This document shows, one piece after another, positions 25,461-34,640 of a stretch of DNA of 64,000 nt. The DNA is from Labedella gwakjiensis (GTDB taxonomy: Bacteria > Actinomycetota > Actinomycetes > Actinomycetales > Microbacteriaceae), in the NCBI RefSeq assembly GCF_003014675.1, contig NZ_PYAU01000001.1, forward strand, positions 930,001-994,000, written 5' to 3'. Positions within the stretch are counted from its first letter, which is position 1. Every line of letters begins with the position of its first letter. Made by a program: the position numbers and the translations under genes. The notes under the pieces are model-generated. The model was not told where the DNA came from and did not search any database. It saw only the letters and a program-made list of their open reading frames with translations.

Positions 25461-26282
25461 ATGAGTGCGTCCGACAGCCAGAGCACCAGCGCGCCGACCT
25501 CGACGCTCGACGGGTGGTCGCGCCGGCCGTTCACGTCGGCCGGGATCACCCATGACTGCTTCGAGAAGGGGACGGGGCCCGGCGTCGTCCTCATCCCCGA
25601 GATCCCCGGGCTCACACCGGAGGTCCTCGGGCTCGCCGACCATCTCGTCGAACAGGGCTTCACCGTGGTCGTCCCGTCGCCGTTCGGGACCCCCGGCCGC
25701 GAGGGAACGGTCGGGTACACGCTCGGCGTCGTGGCCCGCTTGTGCGTCGCCGCCGAGTTCCGCGCCTTCGCCGTGGGGGCGCGGCGCCCGATCACGGCCT
25801 ACATCCGGGGCGTCGCCGCCGACCTCGCGGCACGGACGCCCGGTCGCGGCGTCGGTGTCATCGGCATGTGCTTCACGGGCGGCTTCGCGCTCGCTGCGGC
25901 CGTCGACGACTCCGTGAGCGCGTCGATCCTGAGCCAGCCGGCCGCACCCTTCCCCGTGGGCGCGCGGCGACAGGCGGACCCCTCGATGTCACCGGCGGAG
26001 TTCGGTGTGGTCGCGGGGAGGGCGTCCCGCGGCGAGGTCTGCGCGATCGGCCTGCGCTTCAGCGAGGACGCGAGCGTGCCGCCCGCACGGTTCCGCACCA
26101 TCAGCGAGCGCCTCGGCGACGCCTTCGAGGTCATCGAGCTCGATTCGTCGGCCGGGAACCCGTGGGGTTTCCCCCGCCGCGCGCATTCCGTGCTCACGAG
26201 CGAGGTCCGCGAGACGCCCGGCCACCCGGCTCTCGCCGCCCGGGACCGCGTGGTCGCGTTCCTCCGCGAGCGCCTCGGCTGA
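25461..26282 (+). CDS. Dienelactone hydrolase family protein
   Basis: A 273-residue alpha/beta hydrolase of the dienelactone hydrolase family. The nucleophile is cysteine C137 in GVIGMCFTGGFA, the family's Cys-for-Ser elbow; the oxyanion region is VVLIPEIPGL, and a His in RRAHSVL near residue 242 is the likely catalytic base. GAAGGAG is well placed before ATG 25461. Substrate is unknown. The 5' region contains a G-run tract that may affect expression. Confidence 0.88.
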   Translation: MSASDSQSTSAPTSTLDGWSRRPFTSAGITHDCFEKGTGPGVVLIPEIPGLTPEVLGLADHLVEQGFTVVVPSPFGTPGREGTVGYTLGVVARLCVAAEFRAFAVGARRPITAYIRGVAADLAARTPGRGVGVIGMCFTGGFALAAAVDDSVSASILSQPAAPFPVGARRQADPSMSPAEFGVVAGRASRGEVCAIGLRFSEDASVPPARFRTISERLGDAFEVIELDSSAGNPWGFPRRAHSVLTSEVRETPGHPALAARDRVVAFLRERLG

Positions 26283-26294
26283 CGGGGCCCGTCA
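26280..26294. terminator. Shared hairpin formed by two convergent stop codons
   Basis: TGACGG-GGC-CCGTCA includes the TGA of the hydrolase gene on one arm and the complement of the TGA of the next, convergent gene on the other. A short bidirectional terminator is plausible. Confidence 0.5.
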
Positions 26295-26684
26295 GGCCTT
26301 CGCGGTTCCGTCGTCGAAGCGGATGTCGATGTCGAAGAAGGGGTCGACCGGGTCTCCACCCGTGTCGTCGCCGTGCTCCCCCTCGACGACGACCTCGGCA
26401 TCGCGGCGCGGGCGCACGGTGTCGAGGTGACGGCGGAGCTCGGCGGACTGCTCGGTGAAGTCGACCTCGTCGCCGTCCCATGCGTACGGGACGGACAGGA
26501 CGTCGTTCCCGACTCCCACGACGAGCTCGGCCCAGTCGTGTCGCCCGGTCTTCTCGATGACGATCGGGATGTGGACAGCCTCGGCCTGGCCGCGCTTCGC
26601 GAGCGCGGCTGTCAGTTCGACGAGGGTGGAAGCAACGTCGTCGGAGGTGATCACGTTCTCCCCTGCGTATGTGATGCATCTCAT
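26292..26684 (-). CDS. Small acidic protein of unknown function
   Basis: A 130-residue protein starting MRCITYAGENVITSDDVAST, with an alpha-beta pattern and an acidic C terminus (DPFFDIDIRFDDG). I do not recognise the family. GGGGGAGAG lies about 9 bp before the ATG. It is downstream of the DUF7882-type gene on the same strand, 94 bp away. There is no signal peptide or membrane segment. Confidence 0.65.
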   Translation of the reverse strand: MRCITYAGENVITSDDVASTLVELTAALAKRGQAEAVHIPIVIEKTGRHDWAELVVGVGNDVLSVPYAWDGDEVDFTEQSAELRRHLDTVRPRRDAEVVVEGEHGDDTGGDPVDPFFDIDIRFDDGTAKA

Positions 26685-26778
26685 ACGGAAACTCTCCCCC
26701 AACGGCTGCTGCGGTTTTCCCCGTTGCGCAAAACGGACAGGGCGTCTATGGGCCGGGTGAGGCGGGTCCGCCGGGGCG

Positions 26779-27102
26779 TCAGGAGTGCGCAGGGCTACCC
26801 GCCGGCGGTTCCTTCTGGGTGTCGAGGTCGAGACCACGCGTGGAATGCGTCGCGGACATCATGCGCTCGAGCCACTCGCTGTTGAGCGCAGCGGACTTCG
26901 AGCCCGAGTACCGGAAGCTCACGTCGGCCGACGGGCTGATCCAGATCGACACCCGCCCCCATGCCTCCTCGTGGGCGGGAGCCGTCCAGGAGAGGAGGAA
27001 GCTCTCGCGGCGACGCATCTTCTGCGCGAGCACCACCTGCACGTGTGCGAGGAAACGGTCCTCGAAGTCGTAGAGGTGACCGTCGTAGTTCAGAGAACCC
27101 AT
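26779..27102 (-). CDS. DUF7882-type small protein
   Basis: A 107-residue protein starting MGSLNYDGHLYDFEDRFLAH, with QKMRRRESFLLSW and SIWISPSADVSFRYSG. This pattern matches a family common in Microbacteriaceae (DUF7882) that is often mislabelled as ATP-dependent DNA ligase; there is no ligase motif. ATG 27102 was chosen because GGAG in the preceding codons gives a ribosome site; an ATG three codons earlier is possible. It may be involved in an unknown cytoplasmic function. It is separated by 61 bp from the upstream serine hydrolase. Confidence 0.78.
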   Translation of the reverse strand: MGSLNYDGHLYDFEDRFLAHVQVVLAQKMRRRESFLLSWTAPAHEEAWGRVSIWISPSADVSFRYSGSKSAALNSEWLERMMSATHSTRGLDLDTQKEPPAGSPAHS

Positions 27103-27163
27103 GCGCTCCATGATGCACCCGATCGGGCCGGACCCGCGACGGCCGCCGGCGCGTGTATCCGCC

Positions 27164-28378
27164 TCATGCCGAGCGGGTCCCGTCCGCGAGCGCGTCGCGC
27201 AGCGCGTCGACGATGCGGGTGGCGCGCCTGTCGTCGCCCGCCTCCATGCGGTTGGTGAGGAACGCGAAGCCCACCTCGTGCTCCGGGTCGGCGAAGGCCA
27301 CCTGCCCGCCGGCGCCGTCGTGTCCGAACGAGGAGGGCGTGAGGAGGCGCCGCGCCTCGGAGTCGAGCTGGAAGCCCATCCCCCACCGCGGCCACGGGCC
27401 GGGGAGGTCGAAGACGGGACGGCCGGAGGTCTGCTCGCGGGTCGCCTCGTGCACGACCACCTCGTCGAGCGAGCGCACCCCGTCGGTCTCGACGACCGTC
27501 GACGACCACATCGCGGCGAGCGCGCGCGCCGTGCCCACGCCGCCGGCGCCCGGGACCTGCGCGCCGAGCACCTCGACGTCGTTGAAGCCGACGCCGTCGG
27601 CGATGAGCTCGGGCGGGAAGGCCGCTCCGAGGGTCATCGCTCGCGCCGGCCAGTCGATCGTGTCGGGCGCGCGCTGCGCCTCCTGCGCCGCCGTGAGGGC
27701 GGCGAGCGACGGACCCACCGTCATCGGCGCGAGTCGCTCGCGCTGCTCCACCGGCAGGCCGAGCCAGAAGTCCGCGGCGAGCGGATCGGTGAGCAGCTGC
27801 CGGAGGTACTCGCCCGGCATGAGCCCCGTGACCCGTCGCACGAGCTCGCCGGCGAGCCAGCCGTGCGTCAGCGCGTGGTACGAGTAGCCGGTGCCGGGCT
27901 CCCACAGGGGCGCCTGTTCGGCGAGCGCGTCGGTCACGCGCGTCCAGTCGAGGAGGTCGTCCCTGGTGAGGTCGCGTCGCGGCGCCGAGAGTCCCGCCTG
28001 GTGGGAGAGGGCGTGCCGCACGAGCACTCTCTCCTTGCCGGCGGCGGCGAACTCGGGCCAGTAACGGGCCACGGGCGCCTCGTAGTCGAGCAGCCCGTCC
28101 TGCACGAGCCGGGCCGCGAGGAGCGACATGACGCCCTTCGTGGAGGAGAACACGACGCTCGCCGTGTCCTCCCGCCAGGGCCGACCGTCGCGCACGTCCG
28201 CGACGCCGCCCCAGAGGTCCACGACGGGTTCGCCGCGGTAGCGCACGGCGAGTGCCGCACCCATCTCGGTGTCGACACCGCCATCCGCTCCGGCGAACGC
28301 CTGCTCGAACGCCGAGCGGACGGCGTCGAACCGCGGGGCGACCGTGCCGTGGACGGGGACGGAGCGCACGGCGCTCAT
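27164..28378 (-). CDS. Serine beta-lactamase-fold hydrolase (class C/EstB type)
   Basis: A 404-residue serine hydrolase of the beta-lactamase/family VIII esterase type. The SxxK motif is S78-K81 in VVFSSTKGVMS; Y167 in PGTGYSYHALTHG is the likely second catalytic tyrosine; the third motif is GHDGAGGQ near residue 367. There is no signal peptide. Its ATG overlaps the stop of the permease gene (ATGA), so it belongs to the sugar ABC operon and may deacylate the imported compound or a derived metabolite. Not an obvious resistance enzyme. Confidence 0.88.
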   Translation of the reverse strand: MSAVRSVPVHGTVAPRFDAVRSAFEQAFAGADGGVDTEMGAALAVRYRGEPVVDLWGGVADVRDGRPWREDTASVVFSSTKGVMSLLAARLVQDGLLDYEAPVARYWPEFAAAGKERVLVRHALSHQAGLSAPRRDLTRDDLLDWTRVTDALAEQAPLWEPGTGYSYHALTHGWLAGELVRRVTGLMPGEYLRQLLTDPLAADFWLGLPVEQRERLAPMTVGPSLAALTAAQEAQRAPDTIDWPARAMTLGAAFPPELIADGVGFNDVEVLGAQVPGAGGVGTARALAAMWSSTVVETDGVRSLDEVVVHEATREQTSGRPVFDLPGPWPRWGMGFQLDSEARRLLTPSSFGHDGAGGQVAFADPEHEVGFAFLTNRMEAGDDRRATRIVDALRDALADGTRSA

Positions 28379-29199
28379 CCCTTCACCGCGCCCTGGAGGA
28401 GCGCGCGGATGAACTGCCGCTGGAAGACGAGGAACACGATGATCGCCGGCGTGATGATGATGAGCGCTCCGGCGTTGAGCAGCGGGATGCTCAGCGAATA
28501 CTGGCCCTGGAAGAACGTCAGCGCACCGGCGACCGTGCGGTTGAGCGGGTTCGCGATGAGCACCACCGGGAGCAGGAACTGGTTCCACGTCCAGAGGAAG
28601 AGCAGGATCGCGAGGGCGGAGAGCGCCGGGCGGGCGAGCGGCAGCTGGACGCTGCGGAACTCCTGCCACACACTCGCGCCGTCCACGCGCGCGGCCTCGG
28701 ACAGCTCGGGCGGCACGTTCACGAAGTGGGCGCGCATCCAGAAGACGCTGAACGGCATGTACAGGCCGATGAGGGGGAGGATCACGGCCCACTGGGTGTT
28801 GAGAGTGCCCATCGACTGCGACTGGTAGTACAGCGGGATGATGAGCGCTTCGAACGGGATCGTGAGACCGAGCACGAAGAAGAGCAGGATCGCGCGCGAG
28901 CCCGGGATCTTGAGCGCCCCGAGCGCATAGCCGGCGAGGGTGGCGACGAGGATGCTGATGGGCACGACGCCGAGCACGATGAACGCGCTCGACTGCATGA
29001 GAACCCACACATTGCCCACCTCGAAGGCCTCGACGAAGTTGCCCCACTGCGGATCGGTGGGCCAGACGAGTCCCGTCGGGTTGCGATCGGCGGGTTGGAG
29101 GGCCGCCGACAGCATGCTGACGAGCGGCAGGACGGTGAGCACGAGGATCGCGACGAGCAGGATGCGACCCGTCCACGCCTCGATGCGGCTGGCTTTCAT
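28375..29199 (-). CDS. Carbohydrate ABC transporter permease (MalG family)
   Basis: A 274-residue membrane permease beginning MKASRIEAWTGRILLVAIL with six hydrophobic segments and the EAA motif EAARVDGASVWQEFRSVQLP; it ends FIRALLQGAVKG, the classical MalG-type tail. Its start overlaps the MalF-type permease stop (TGATG) and its stop overlaps the serine hydrolase start, showing tight coupling in a four-gene operon. The ATPase is not encoded here. Confidence 0.93.
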   Translation of the reverse strand: MKASRIEAWTGRILLVAILVLTVLPLVSMLSAALQPADRNPTGLVWPTDPQWGNFVEAFEVGNVWVLMQSSAFIVLGVVPISILVATLAGYALGALKIPGSRAILLFFVLGLTIPFEALIIPLYYQSQSMGTLNTQWAVILPLIGLYMPFSVFWMRAHFVNVPPELSEAARVDGASVWQEFRSVQLPLARPALSALAILLFLWTWNQFLLPVVLIANPLNRTVAGALTFFQGQYSLSIPLLNAGALIIITPAIIVFLVFQRQFIRALLQGAVKG

Positions 29200-30173
29200 C
29201 AGTCGTTCGCCTTCGAGAGTCTTTGGATCGGAAGGACCACCGCGAGCACGAGCACCATGAGCACGATGCCGAACGCGGACGCGAGGCCCACGTCGCTCTG
29301 GGTGAATCCGATCCGGAAGATCGAGATGCCGGGCACGAGGGTGGCCCGGCCCGGTCCGCCCTGGGTGGACGTGTAGATGATGTCGAAGCTCGACAGCGCT
29401 GCGATCACGGTGAGGGTCACGAGCACGACGATCTCCTGGCGGAGGCCCGGGACCGTGATGGTGAAGAACTCGCGCCACCACCCGGCTCCGTCGAGGCGGA
29501 TGGCCTCGTACAGCGCCGTGTCGATCTTGCCGATGCCGGTGAGCAGCAGCACGGTGCAGAGGCCCGTGAGCACCCACGAGCCGATGAGGCCGACGGCCGG
29601 CAGTGCCGTCGCGTAGTCGGCGAGCCACGAGCGGGTGATGCCGCCGAGGCCGATCCAACCGAGGATCTGGTTGATCGTCCCCGTCTGCGCGTACATCCAC
29701 GACCAGGCGATACCGGCCGCGGCGAGCGGGATGATCTGCGGGAGGAAGAGGATCGTCTGGGCCGCGCTCGAGAAGACGCCGGCGCGGATCGACCGGATGA
29801 GCGTCGCGAGCACGAGTCCCACCGTCACGGGGATGACGGTGAAGAAGAGGATGAGGATGAACGCGTTCACGATCGAGCCGAGGAGGGCCGGATCGGTGAA
29901 GACGGTCGCGTAGTTGTCGAGACCGACCCACTCGGCCACGCCGATGCCGTTCCAGTCGTAGAACGAGTACTGGACGCCCTGGATGAGGGGCCAGATCACG
30001 AAGCCGACGTAGGCGGCGAGGGCGGGGACGAGCAGGATCCACCCCGTGAGCGCGGCCCGTCGGGCCGCCGCGCGAGCGGCGACCCGACGGGTGGGGCGGA
30101 CGGTGAGGATGGGACCGTCCGCCCCGGCATCGCTCGCCAGCGAGGGGCGAGCGTCGAGCGAGGGCGACGACAT
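29199..30173 (-). CDS. Carbohydrate ABC transporter permease (MalF family)
   Basis: A 324-residue membrane permease with a long basic cytoplasmic N terminus, membrane segments from about residue 41 (ALTGWILLVPALAAYVGFVI) and the EAA motif EAIRLDGAGWWREFFTITVP. It overlaps the binding-protein stop by one base (TGATG) and the MalG-type gene likewise. It forms the channel with the MalG-type partner and takes substrate from the lipoprotein encoded upstream. Confidence 0.93.
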   Translation of the reverse strand: MSSPSLDARPSLASDAGADGPILTVRPTRRVAARAAARRAALTGWILLVPALAAYVGFVIWPLIQGVQYSFYDWNGIGVAEWVGLDNYATVFTDPALLGSIVNAFILILFFTVIPVTVGLVLATLIRSIRAGVFSSAAQTILFLPQIIPLAAAGIAWSWMYAQTGTINQILGWIGLGGITRSWLADYATALPAVGLIGSWVLTGLCTVLLLTGIGKIDTALYEAIRLDGAGWWREFFTITVPGLRQEIVVLVTLTVIAALSSFDIIYTSTQGGPGRATLVPGISIFRIGFTQSDVGLASAFGIVLMVLVLAVVLPIQRLSKAND

Positions 30174-31528
30174 CAGCCGCCGATCTCGCTTTCATAGAAG
30201 GCCTGGACGCGCTCGACGAAGTCCTTGCCGGTGATCTTCCCGGTGACGAGCAGCTGCGACTCGGGGATGATCGAGCCGGAGTAGATGCCAGCCGTGGTGT
30301 TGGCCATGAAGTCGACCTGGCCGTTCTCCTCACCGATCTGCGCCGCCATGGCGAGGGCCTGCTCGATGAGCGACCCGGCCTCGACGGTCGGCTGCTCGAG
30401 CGACGGGTCGCCGCCCGGCGATGCGCCCGTGACGTCGACGACGATCTGGCGAGCCGTCTCGTCCGTGTGGATCCAGTTGAGGAAGTACACGATCTCGTCC
30501 ATGTTGTCGGAGCCGGCGGCCACGGAGAACGAGTTCGCCGCTCCCATGGCCACGTGGTCGCCGCCCTCCTCTGCCGGGGGCACGAGGAAGTAGGAGACGT
30601 CGCTGCCGAGGGCCTTCTGGTAGTTCGCGGCCTCCCAGTTGCCGTTGAAGGTGAAGAGTCCACCGCCCTCGGAGAAGCGCGTCACGAACGTGAAGTAGTC
30701 GACGGCGTTGATGTCCTCGTCGAAGTAGCCGGCCTTGGCCCACTTCTCGATGAGCTCCGCGCCCTCGATGTTCCCGTCGGTCGCGTAGGTCGCGTCCGGC
30801 TCGTTGAACATCCACGAGAGGAACTCGTCCTTGTCGGCGTACTGGTTCATCGCGGCCTGCACGACGAAGTTCACGACGCCGTCCTTGTCGCCCGCGACGA
30901 TCGGGGTGACGCCGGCGGCCTTGGCCGTGGCGAGGTCCTCCTCGAGCTCCGCGATCGTCTGCGGGGCCTCGTCGATGCCGAGCTCTCCGGCGATCTTGTC
31001 GTTCATGTAGATGCCGGTGATGCTGTAGCCGAGACCGAGCTGGTAGAGCGAGCCGGAGCCGCGCACGCCGTCCTCCGTCATGCGGAGCGGGGCGAGCTGC
31101 GAAGCGGGCCACGCGTCCCAGCCGTACGCGTCGTAGTACGGGTCGAGATTCGCGAGCAGGCCGTCCTTGACGGTGTCGCCGATCGTGGGCAGACGGATGA
31201 GGTCGGGCGGGTCGTTGCTCGCGAGGAGCTTCGGGGCGTTCGCCGTGAGGTTCGCGAACGTGTCGCGCGTGATCTCGAAGGTCACGTTGGGGTGCTGCTT
31301 CGTGAACTCCTCGGTCAGCTCGTCCGTGACCGGGAAGCCGGTCTCGTCGGCGATCGTGAGGACGACGTCCTCGCTCGTGAGCTCGGTGCTCACGTCGGTG
31401 TTCTGCGTCGCGGTCGGGGCCGAGGCTCCCGGTGCGCAGCCGGACATCGCGAAGACGCCGACGGCTGCCGTCGCCGCGATGGCGAATCGGGCCGCCCGGC
31501 GGGGCAAGCGGCGGGGGGATGGTGCCAT
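30173..31528 (-). CDS. Sugar ABC transporter substrate-binding lipoprotein
   Basis: A 451-residue extracellular binding protein. A twin-arginine-rich N terminus (MAPSPRRLPRRAARFA) leads to a hydrophobic segment and lipobox MSGC (Cys about residue 30), then a Thr/Ala-rich linker and the mature family 1 fold (VVLTIADETGFPV...TEEFTKQHPNVTFE). It is the first gene of the operon with two permeases and a serine hydrolase, divergent from a LacI gene. Substrate is not identifiable; the operon hydrolase hints at an ester- or amide-modified sugar. Confidence 0.92.
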   Translation of the reverse strand: MAPSPRRLPRRAARFAIAATAAVGVFAMSGCAPGASAPTATQNTDVSTELTSEDVVLTIADETGFPVTDELTEEFTKQHPNVTFEITRDTFANLTANAPKLLASNDPPDLIRLPTIGDTVKDGLLANLDPYYDAYGWDAWPASQLAPLRMTEDGVRGSGSLYQLGLGYSITGIYMNDKIAGELGIDEAPQTIAELEEDLATAKAAGVTPIVAGDKDGVVNFVVQAAMNQYADKDEFLSWMFNEPDATYATDGNIEGAELIEKWAKAGYFDEDINAVDYFTFVTRFSEGGGLFTFNGNWEAANYQKALGSDVSYFLVPPAEEGGDHVAMGAANSFSVAAGSDNMDEIVYFLNWIHTDETARQIVVDVTGASPGGDPSLEQPTVEAGSLIEQALAMAAQIGEENGQVDFMANTTAGIYSGSIIPESQLLVTGKITGKDFVERVQAFYESEIGG

Positions 31529-31592
31529 GAGGTGGACTCCTTCGTCTACGGGCGTGGTGCTGTATCGGTGCGGGTGATCGCTGAATTCGGGG

Positions 31593-31610
31593 TGCTAAAT
31601 GGTTTCAGCA
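31593..31610. promoter_or_regulatory. LacI-type operator between divergent genes
   Basis: TGCTAAATGGTTTCAGCA is an imperfect 18-bp palindrome (TGCTRAA...TTYAGCA) in the 188-bp gap between the binding-protein and LacI genes. TAGGAT (31615-31620) right next to it could be the -10 box of the LacI transcript. Confidence 0.65.
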
Positions 31611-31716
31611 CTCATAGGATGAGGGGACGGGCGAGAAAAAGCAAGAGGTCGTGACCTCACCGATATCATCGGCCGCACGGACGGTACCCCCGCGACGACG
31701 ACGAGCAGGAGACGAC

Positions 31717-32748
31717 ATGGCAGCGAAACGCGTGACGCTCGCCGACGTCGCCCGCAAGGCCGGCCTCTCGAGCGCCGCCGCGTCGATGATCCTCAACGGC
31801 CGACCCGACACGCGTCTGTCGAAGGAGGCGCATGAGCGCGTGCTCGCCGCCGCCGCGGAACTCGGCTACCGCCCCAACCTGGCGGCACGCGGCCTGCGCA
31901 CCGACAAGACCCAGACGATCGGTTTCGTCTCCGACCTCGTCGCCACCACGCGCTTCGCGAGCGGACTCATCACGGGGGCTCTCGGCGCGGCGGAGAAGGC
32001 GCGCCACGTGCTCCTCGTCACGGAGACGGGGGGCGATCAGCGGCGCGAGACCGATGCGATCGCCGCCCTCGTCGACCGTCAGGTGGACGGCATCGTGTTC
32101 GCCACGATGCGGGCGCGCGACCTCTTCATCCCCGACCTGCCCGAGACGACGCGCGCCGTGCTGCTCAACGCGACCAACCCGCGGTACCCGCTCAGCGTCC
32201 TGCCCGACGAGGAGACCGGCGGCCGTGCCGCCGTCGATCTGCTCGTCGCCGCGGGACACCGCGAGGGCATCGCCCTCCTCGGTCAGAACGACGACGTGGA
32301 GCGGGAGCTCTTCCGCTCCACCACGATCTCGCGACGGGCCGCCGGCATCCGCGCGGCGATGCGCGAGCACGGGCTCGCGTTCGCCGCGGAGGAGTCGATC
32401 TGGTTGTGGGAGCCGCAGAACGGCTACGAGGCCACGCATGCGCTGTTCGACCGGGAACCCGGCATCCGGGCACTCGTCTGCATGAACGACCGGCTCGCCT
32501 TCGGCGCGTACCAGGCGCTCGGGGAGCTCGGGCTGAGCGTTCCGGACGACGTCTCCATCGTCTCGTTCGACAACGACGAGCTCGCCGCATACCTGCGCCC
32601 GGGACTCACGACGGTCGGCCTGCCGCACGAGGAGATGGGCGCGCGCGCGATCGAGCTCCTGCTCGCCGAGGGCGGGACGACCGAGGGCGAGACGCTCGTC
32701 GACATGCCCGTCGTGGAGCGGGCGTCGGTGGCCGCTCCCCGCGCCTGA
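31717..32748 (+). CDS. LacI-family transcriptional regulator
   Basis: A 343-residue LacI-family regulator. The helix-turn-helix is VTLADVARKAGLSSAAASMIL, the hinge GYRPNLAARGLRTDKTQTIG, and the sugar-sensing domain runs to the C terminus with the usual ND (CMNDRLAFG) and SFDNDELAAY motifs. ATG 31717 follows AGGAGA at good distance; the reading frame remains open upstream but without homology. Divergent from the ABC/serine hydrolase operon, with a palindrome between, so it is the likely repressor of that operon. Confidence 0.9.
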   Translation: MAAKRVTLADVARKAGLSSAAASMILNGRPDTRLSKEAHERVLAAAAELGYRPNLAARGLRTDKTQTIGFVSDLVATTRFASGLITGALGAAEKARHVLLVTETGGDQRRETDAIAALVDRQVDGIVFATMRARDLFIPDLPETTRAVLLNATNPRYPLSVLPDEETGGRAAVDLLVAAGHREGIALLGQNDDVERELFRSTTISRRAAGIRAAMREHGLAFAAEESIWLWEPQNGYEATHALFDREPGIRALVCMNDRLAFGAYQALGELGLSVPDDVSIVSFDNDELAAYLRPGLTTVGLPHEEMGARAIELLLAEGGTTEGETLVDMPVVERASVAAPRA

Positions 32749-32869
32749 CTTTCGGGCTGGTCGGCCGCATTATCCGTCGAGCGCAGGGTTCTCGTCCGAG
32801 GACCTCGAACGGTGCGACGATGGAGGCGCGCGGATCCACCGCAGAACACGACCGCCGACGGGAGACATC

Positions 32870-34375
32870 ATGGACGACTTCTCCGTCATCCCCCTCTGGG
32901 CTGCCGCGCGGACCCAGCCGACAGCCCTCGTCGAGGCCGTCAGGGGGTCCGGTCCGGCCGACGCCGCCGACGCGCCGGACGAGGCGAGCGAGGCGGACGA
33001 GCCGAGCGAGGCCGACATCCTGCGCGTGTTCGCCGCGTTCCAGGCCGGCGAGTCGACCGCGTCGGCCTCCCTCCTCACCTTCGACATCCTGAACGAGTCG
33101 CTGGAGTCCCGCGGGTCGCGAGGCGCGGCCGAAGCCATCGTCGCCCGCCTCGCACACAGCCACCTCTGCCGCGCCCTCGGCCGCCTCGAGGACGCGGCCT
33201 CCGACGTCGCGGCCGCGCGCGGGCACCTCGCGTCGATCCTCCACGCGCCCCACCGCCTCGCGCTCACGGCCGACGTCCTCGTGGAGGACGGCCTCCTCCA
33301 CCTCCTGCGAGGCGACCTCGCCGCGGCACACGAGTCGCTGCTGGCCGCCACCGACCTCGGGGTCCTCTCCCACCCCACCGCGCAGTCCGCCTGGGCGGGT
33401 CTCGCCGTGACGACTTACGTGTACGGCGACCCCGTCGACGCCGACATGTGCCTTCGCCGCGTCGAGGCCGACGCGTCTCCCCTGGGAGCGGACGCCGCGG
33501 CGCTCCGCGACATCGCCGCGCTGCTGCTGTCGCCCGAGCGCGGTCCGACAGCCGAGTTCTACGCGCTCGCGCGGGCCGTCGACGCCCCGAACGCCCCCGC
33601 CGCCTGGGTGCCTCTCACCCTCGCCGCCCACGGGTACTTCATGGCGCGCGAGTCGCTCTTCGCCGAAGCGCTCGAACAGATGCAGCGCGTCGCCGCCGGC
33701 CTCGACGGCTACTGGTCCGACTGGGCCGACATGATCCGCGCGTTCGTCCACATGCGGCTCGGCGGGGTGGAGTCCGGCTGGGAGTACCTCGAGCGGGTGC
33801 GCCCCGACGATCGGCACGCCCTGTGCCCCTTCCGGGAGATCGCCGCGCTCCGCCTCCGTCTGAACGACCTCCCCGGCGCCGAGGCGGCCATCGCCGAGTG
33901 CGAGCTCGTCGGCGACCGGCACGTCCCCCGATCGCGGATGGCGATCCAATGGCTGCGCGCGGCCATCGAACTGCGGCGCGGGCGCATCGCCGAGTCCGAC
34001 ATCCATGCGGACGTCGCGCTCATCACGATGACGCGGAACGATACGACGGGTCCGATGTACTTCCCGCCCCTCGACGACATCCGCTCGCTCGTCGCTCGAG
34101 CACGAGCGCGCGGGACCGCCATCCCGCTGCTCGATCGTGTGGCCGCCCTCGACGACCGGAGCCGACTCGTCAAGACCTTCGTCGCGCTCACCGCGCGGGA
34201 ACGCGACGTCCTGTCGCTCCTCTGCGCCGGGGCGTCGAGCGATCAGATCGCCGACGAGCTCGTGCTCTCGCGCAACACCATCAAGACCCACTTGCGCCGC
34301 GTGTACAGCAAGCTCGGGGCGTCGAGCGCCCAGGAGGCCGTGCGCATCGCCCGTTGGATGGGCCTCACCGTCTGA
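32870..34375 (+). CDS. LuxR-type transcriptional regulator with helical repeats
   Basis: A 501-residue regulator. The C-terminal about 65 residues are a LuxR/NarL DNA-binding domain (LTARERDVLSLLCAGASSDQIA, NTIKTHLRRVYSKLGA). Residues about 50-420 are Ala/Leu-rich helices resembling TPR repeats, as in MalT-like regulators, but no P-loop NTPase domain is present. GGGAGA precedes the ATG. No signal or partner kinase is adjacent; it is followed by a long intergenic region and the LTD surface protein, a possible target. Confidence 0.85.
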   Translation: MDDFSVIPLWAAARTQPTALVEAVRGSGPADAADAPDEASEADEPSEADILRVFAAFQAGESTASASLLTFDILNESLESRGSRGAAEAIVARLAHSHLCRALGRLEDAASDVAAARGHLASILHAPHRLALTADVLVEDGLLHLLRGDLAAAHESLLAATDLGVLSHPTAQSAWAGLAVTTYVYGDPVDADMCLRRVEADASPLGADAAALRDIAALLLSPERGPTAEFYALARAVDAPNAPAAWVPLTLAAHGYFMARESLFAEALEQMQRVAAGLDGYWSDWADMIRAFVHMRLGGVESGWEYLERVRPDDRHALCPFREIAALRLRLNDLPGAEAAIAECELVGDRHVPRSRMAIQWLRAAIELRRGRIAESDIHADVALITMTRNDTTGPMYFPPLDDIRSLVARARARGTAIPLLDRVAALDDRSRLVKTFVALTARERDVLSLLCAGASSDQIADELVLSRNTIKTHLRRVYSKLGASSAQEAVRIARWMGLTV

Positions 34376-34523
34376 GACGAAAATCGCACCGGAGTCACCC
34401 CGAGATCACCCTCCCGTCGCCCTTCGCGGGGAGTTTCCACGGTGTGAGATGAAGGCGGAAGGCGAGATGGGGACGCCGGCCCCGGTTCTAGCCCGGAGGC
34501 CCCGGATGCAGGATCCGGTTCCC

Positions 34524-34560
34524 ACCGGCCGCGGAGCACCCCCTCAGCTCCGCGGCCGGT
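34524..34560 (+). terminator. Rho-independent-like hairpin
   Basis: ACCGGCCGCGGAGC (34524-34537) pairs perfectly with GCTCCGCGGCCGGT (34547-34560) around a 9-nt loop, followed by TCTCCCGTTTTCG. It is 148 bp after the LuxR-type gene and could end that transcript or a short non-coding RNA. Confidence 0.72.
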
Positions 34561-34585
34561 TCTCCCGTTTTCGTGAGACCACCGC

Positions 34586-34640
34586 GAGGTGCGGACGTCC
34601 GGCCCGATGGACCCGAACCGCCGGCAGACGTCCGCACCTC
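34586..34640. repeat. Long-loop intergenic palindrome
   Basis: GAGGTGCGGACGTC (34586-34599) and its exact complement GACGTCCGCACCTC (34627-34640) flank a 27-nt loop with an internal CGG/CCG pairing. It lies 120 bp upstream of the LTD surface protein gene. Confidence 0.76.

Noticed and set aside
26779-27102. ATP-dependent DNA ligase
   Set aside because: The family is often mislabelled as such; there is no KxDG ligase motif in its 107 residues.
34440-34560. Riboswitch or tRNA-like RNA upstream of the surface protein
   Set aside because: A GGTTCTAGCCC string resembles a T-loop but no cloverleaf or known riboswitch core can be built around it.
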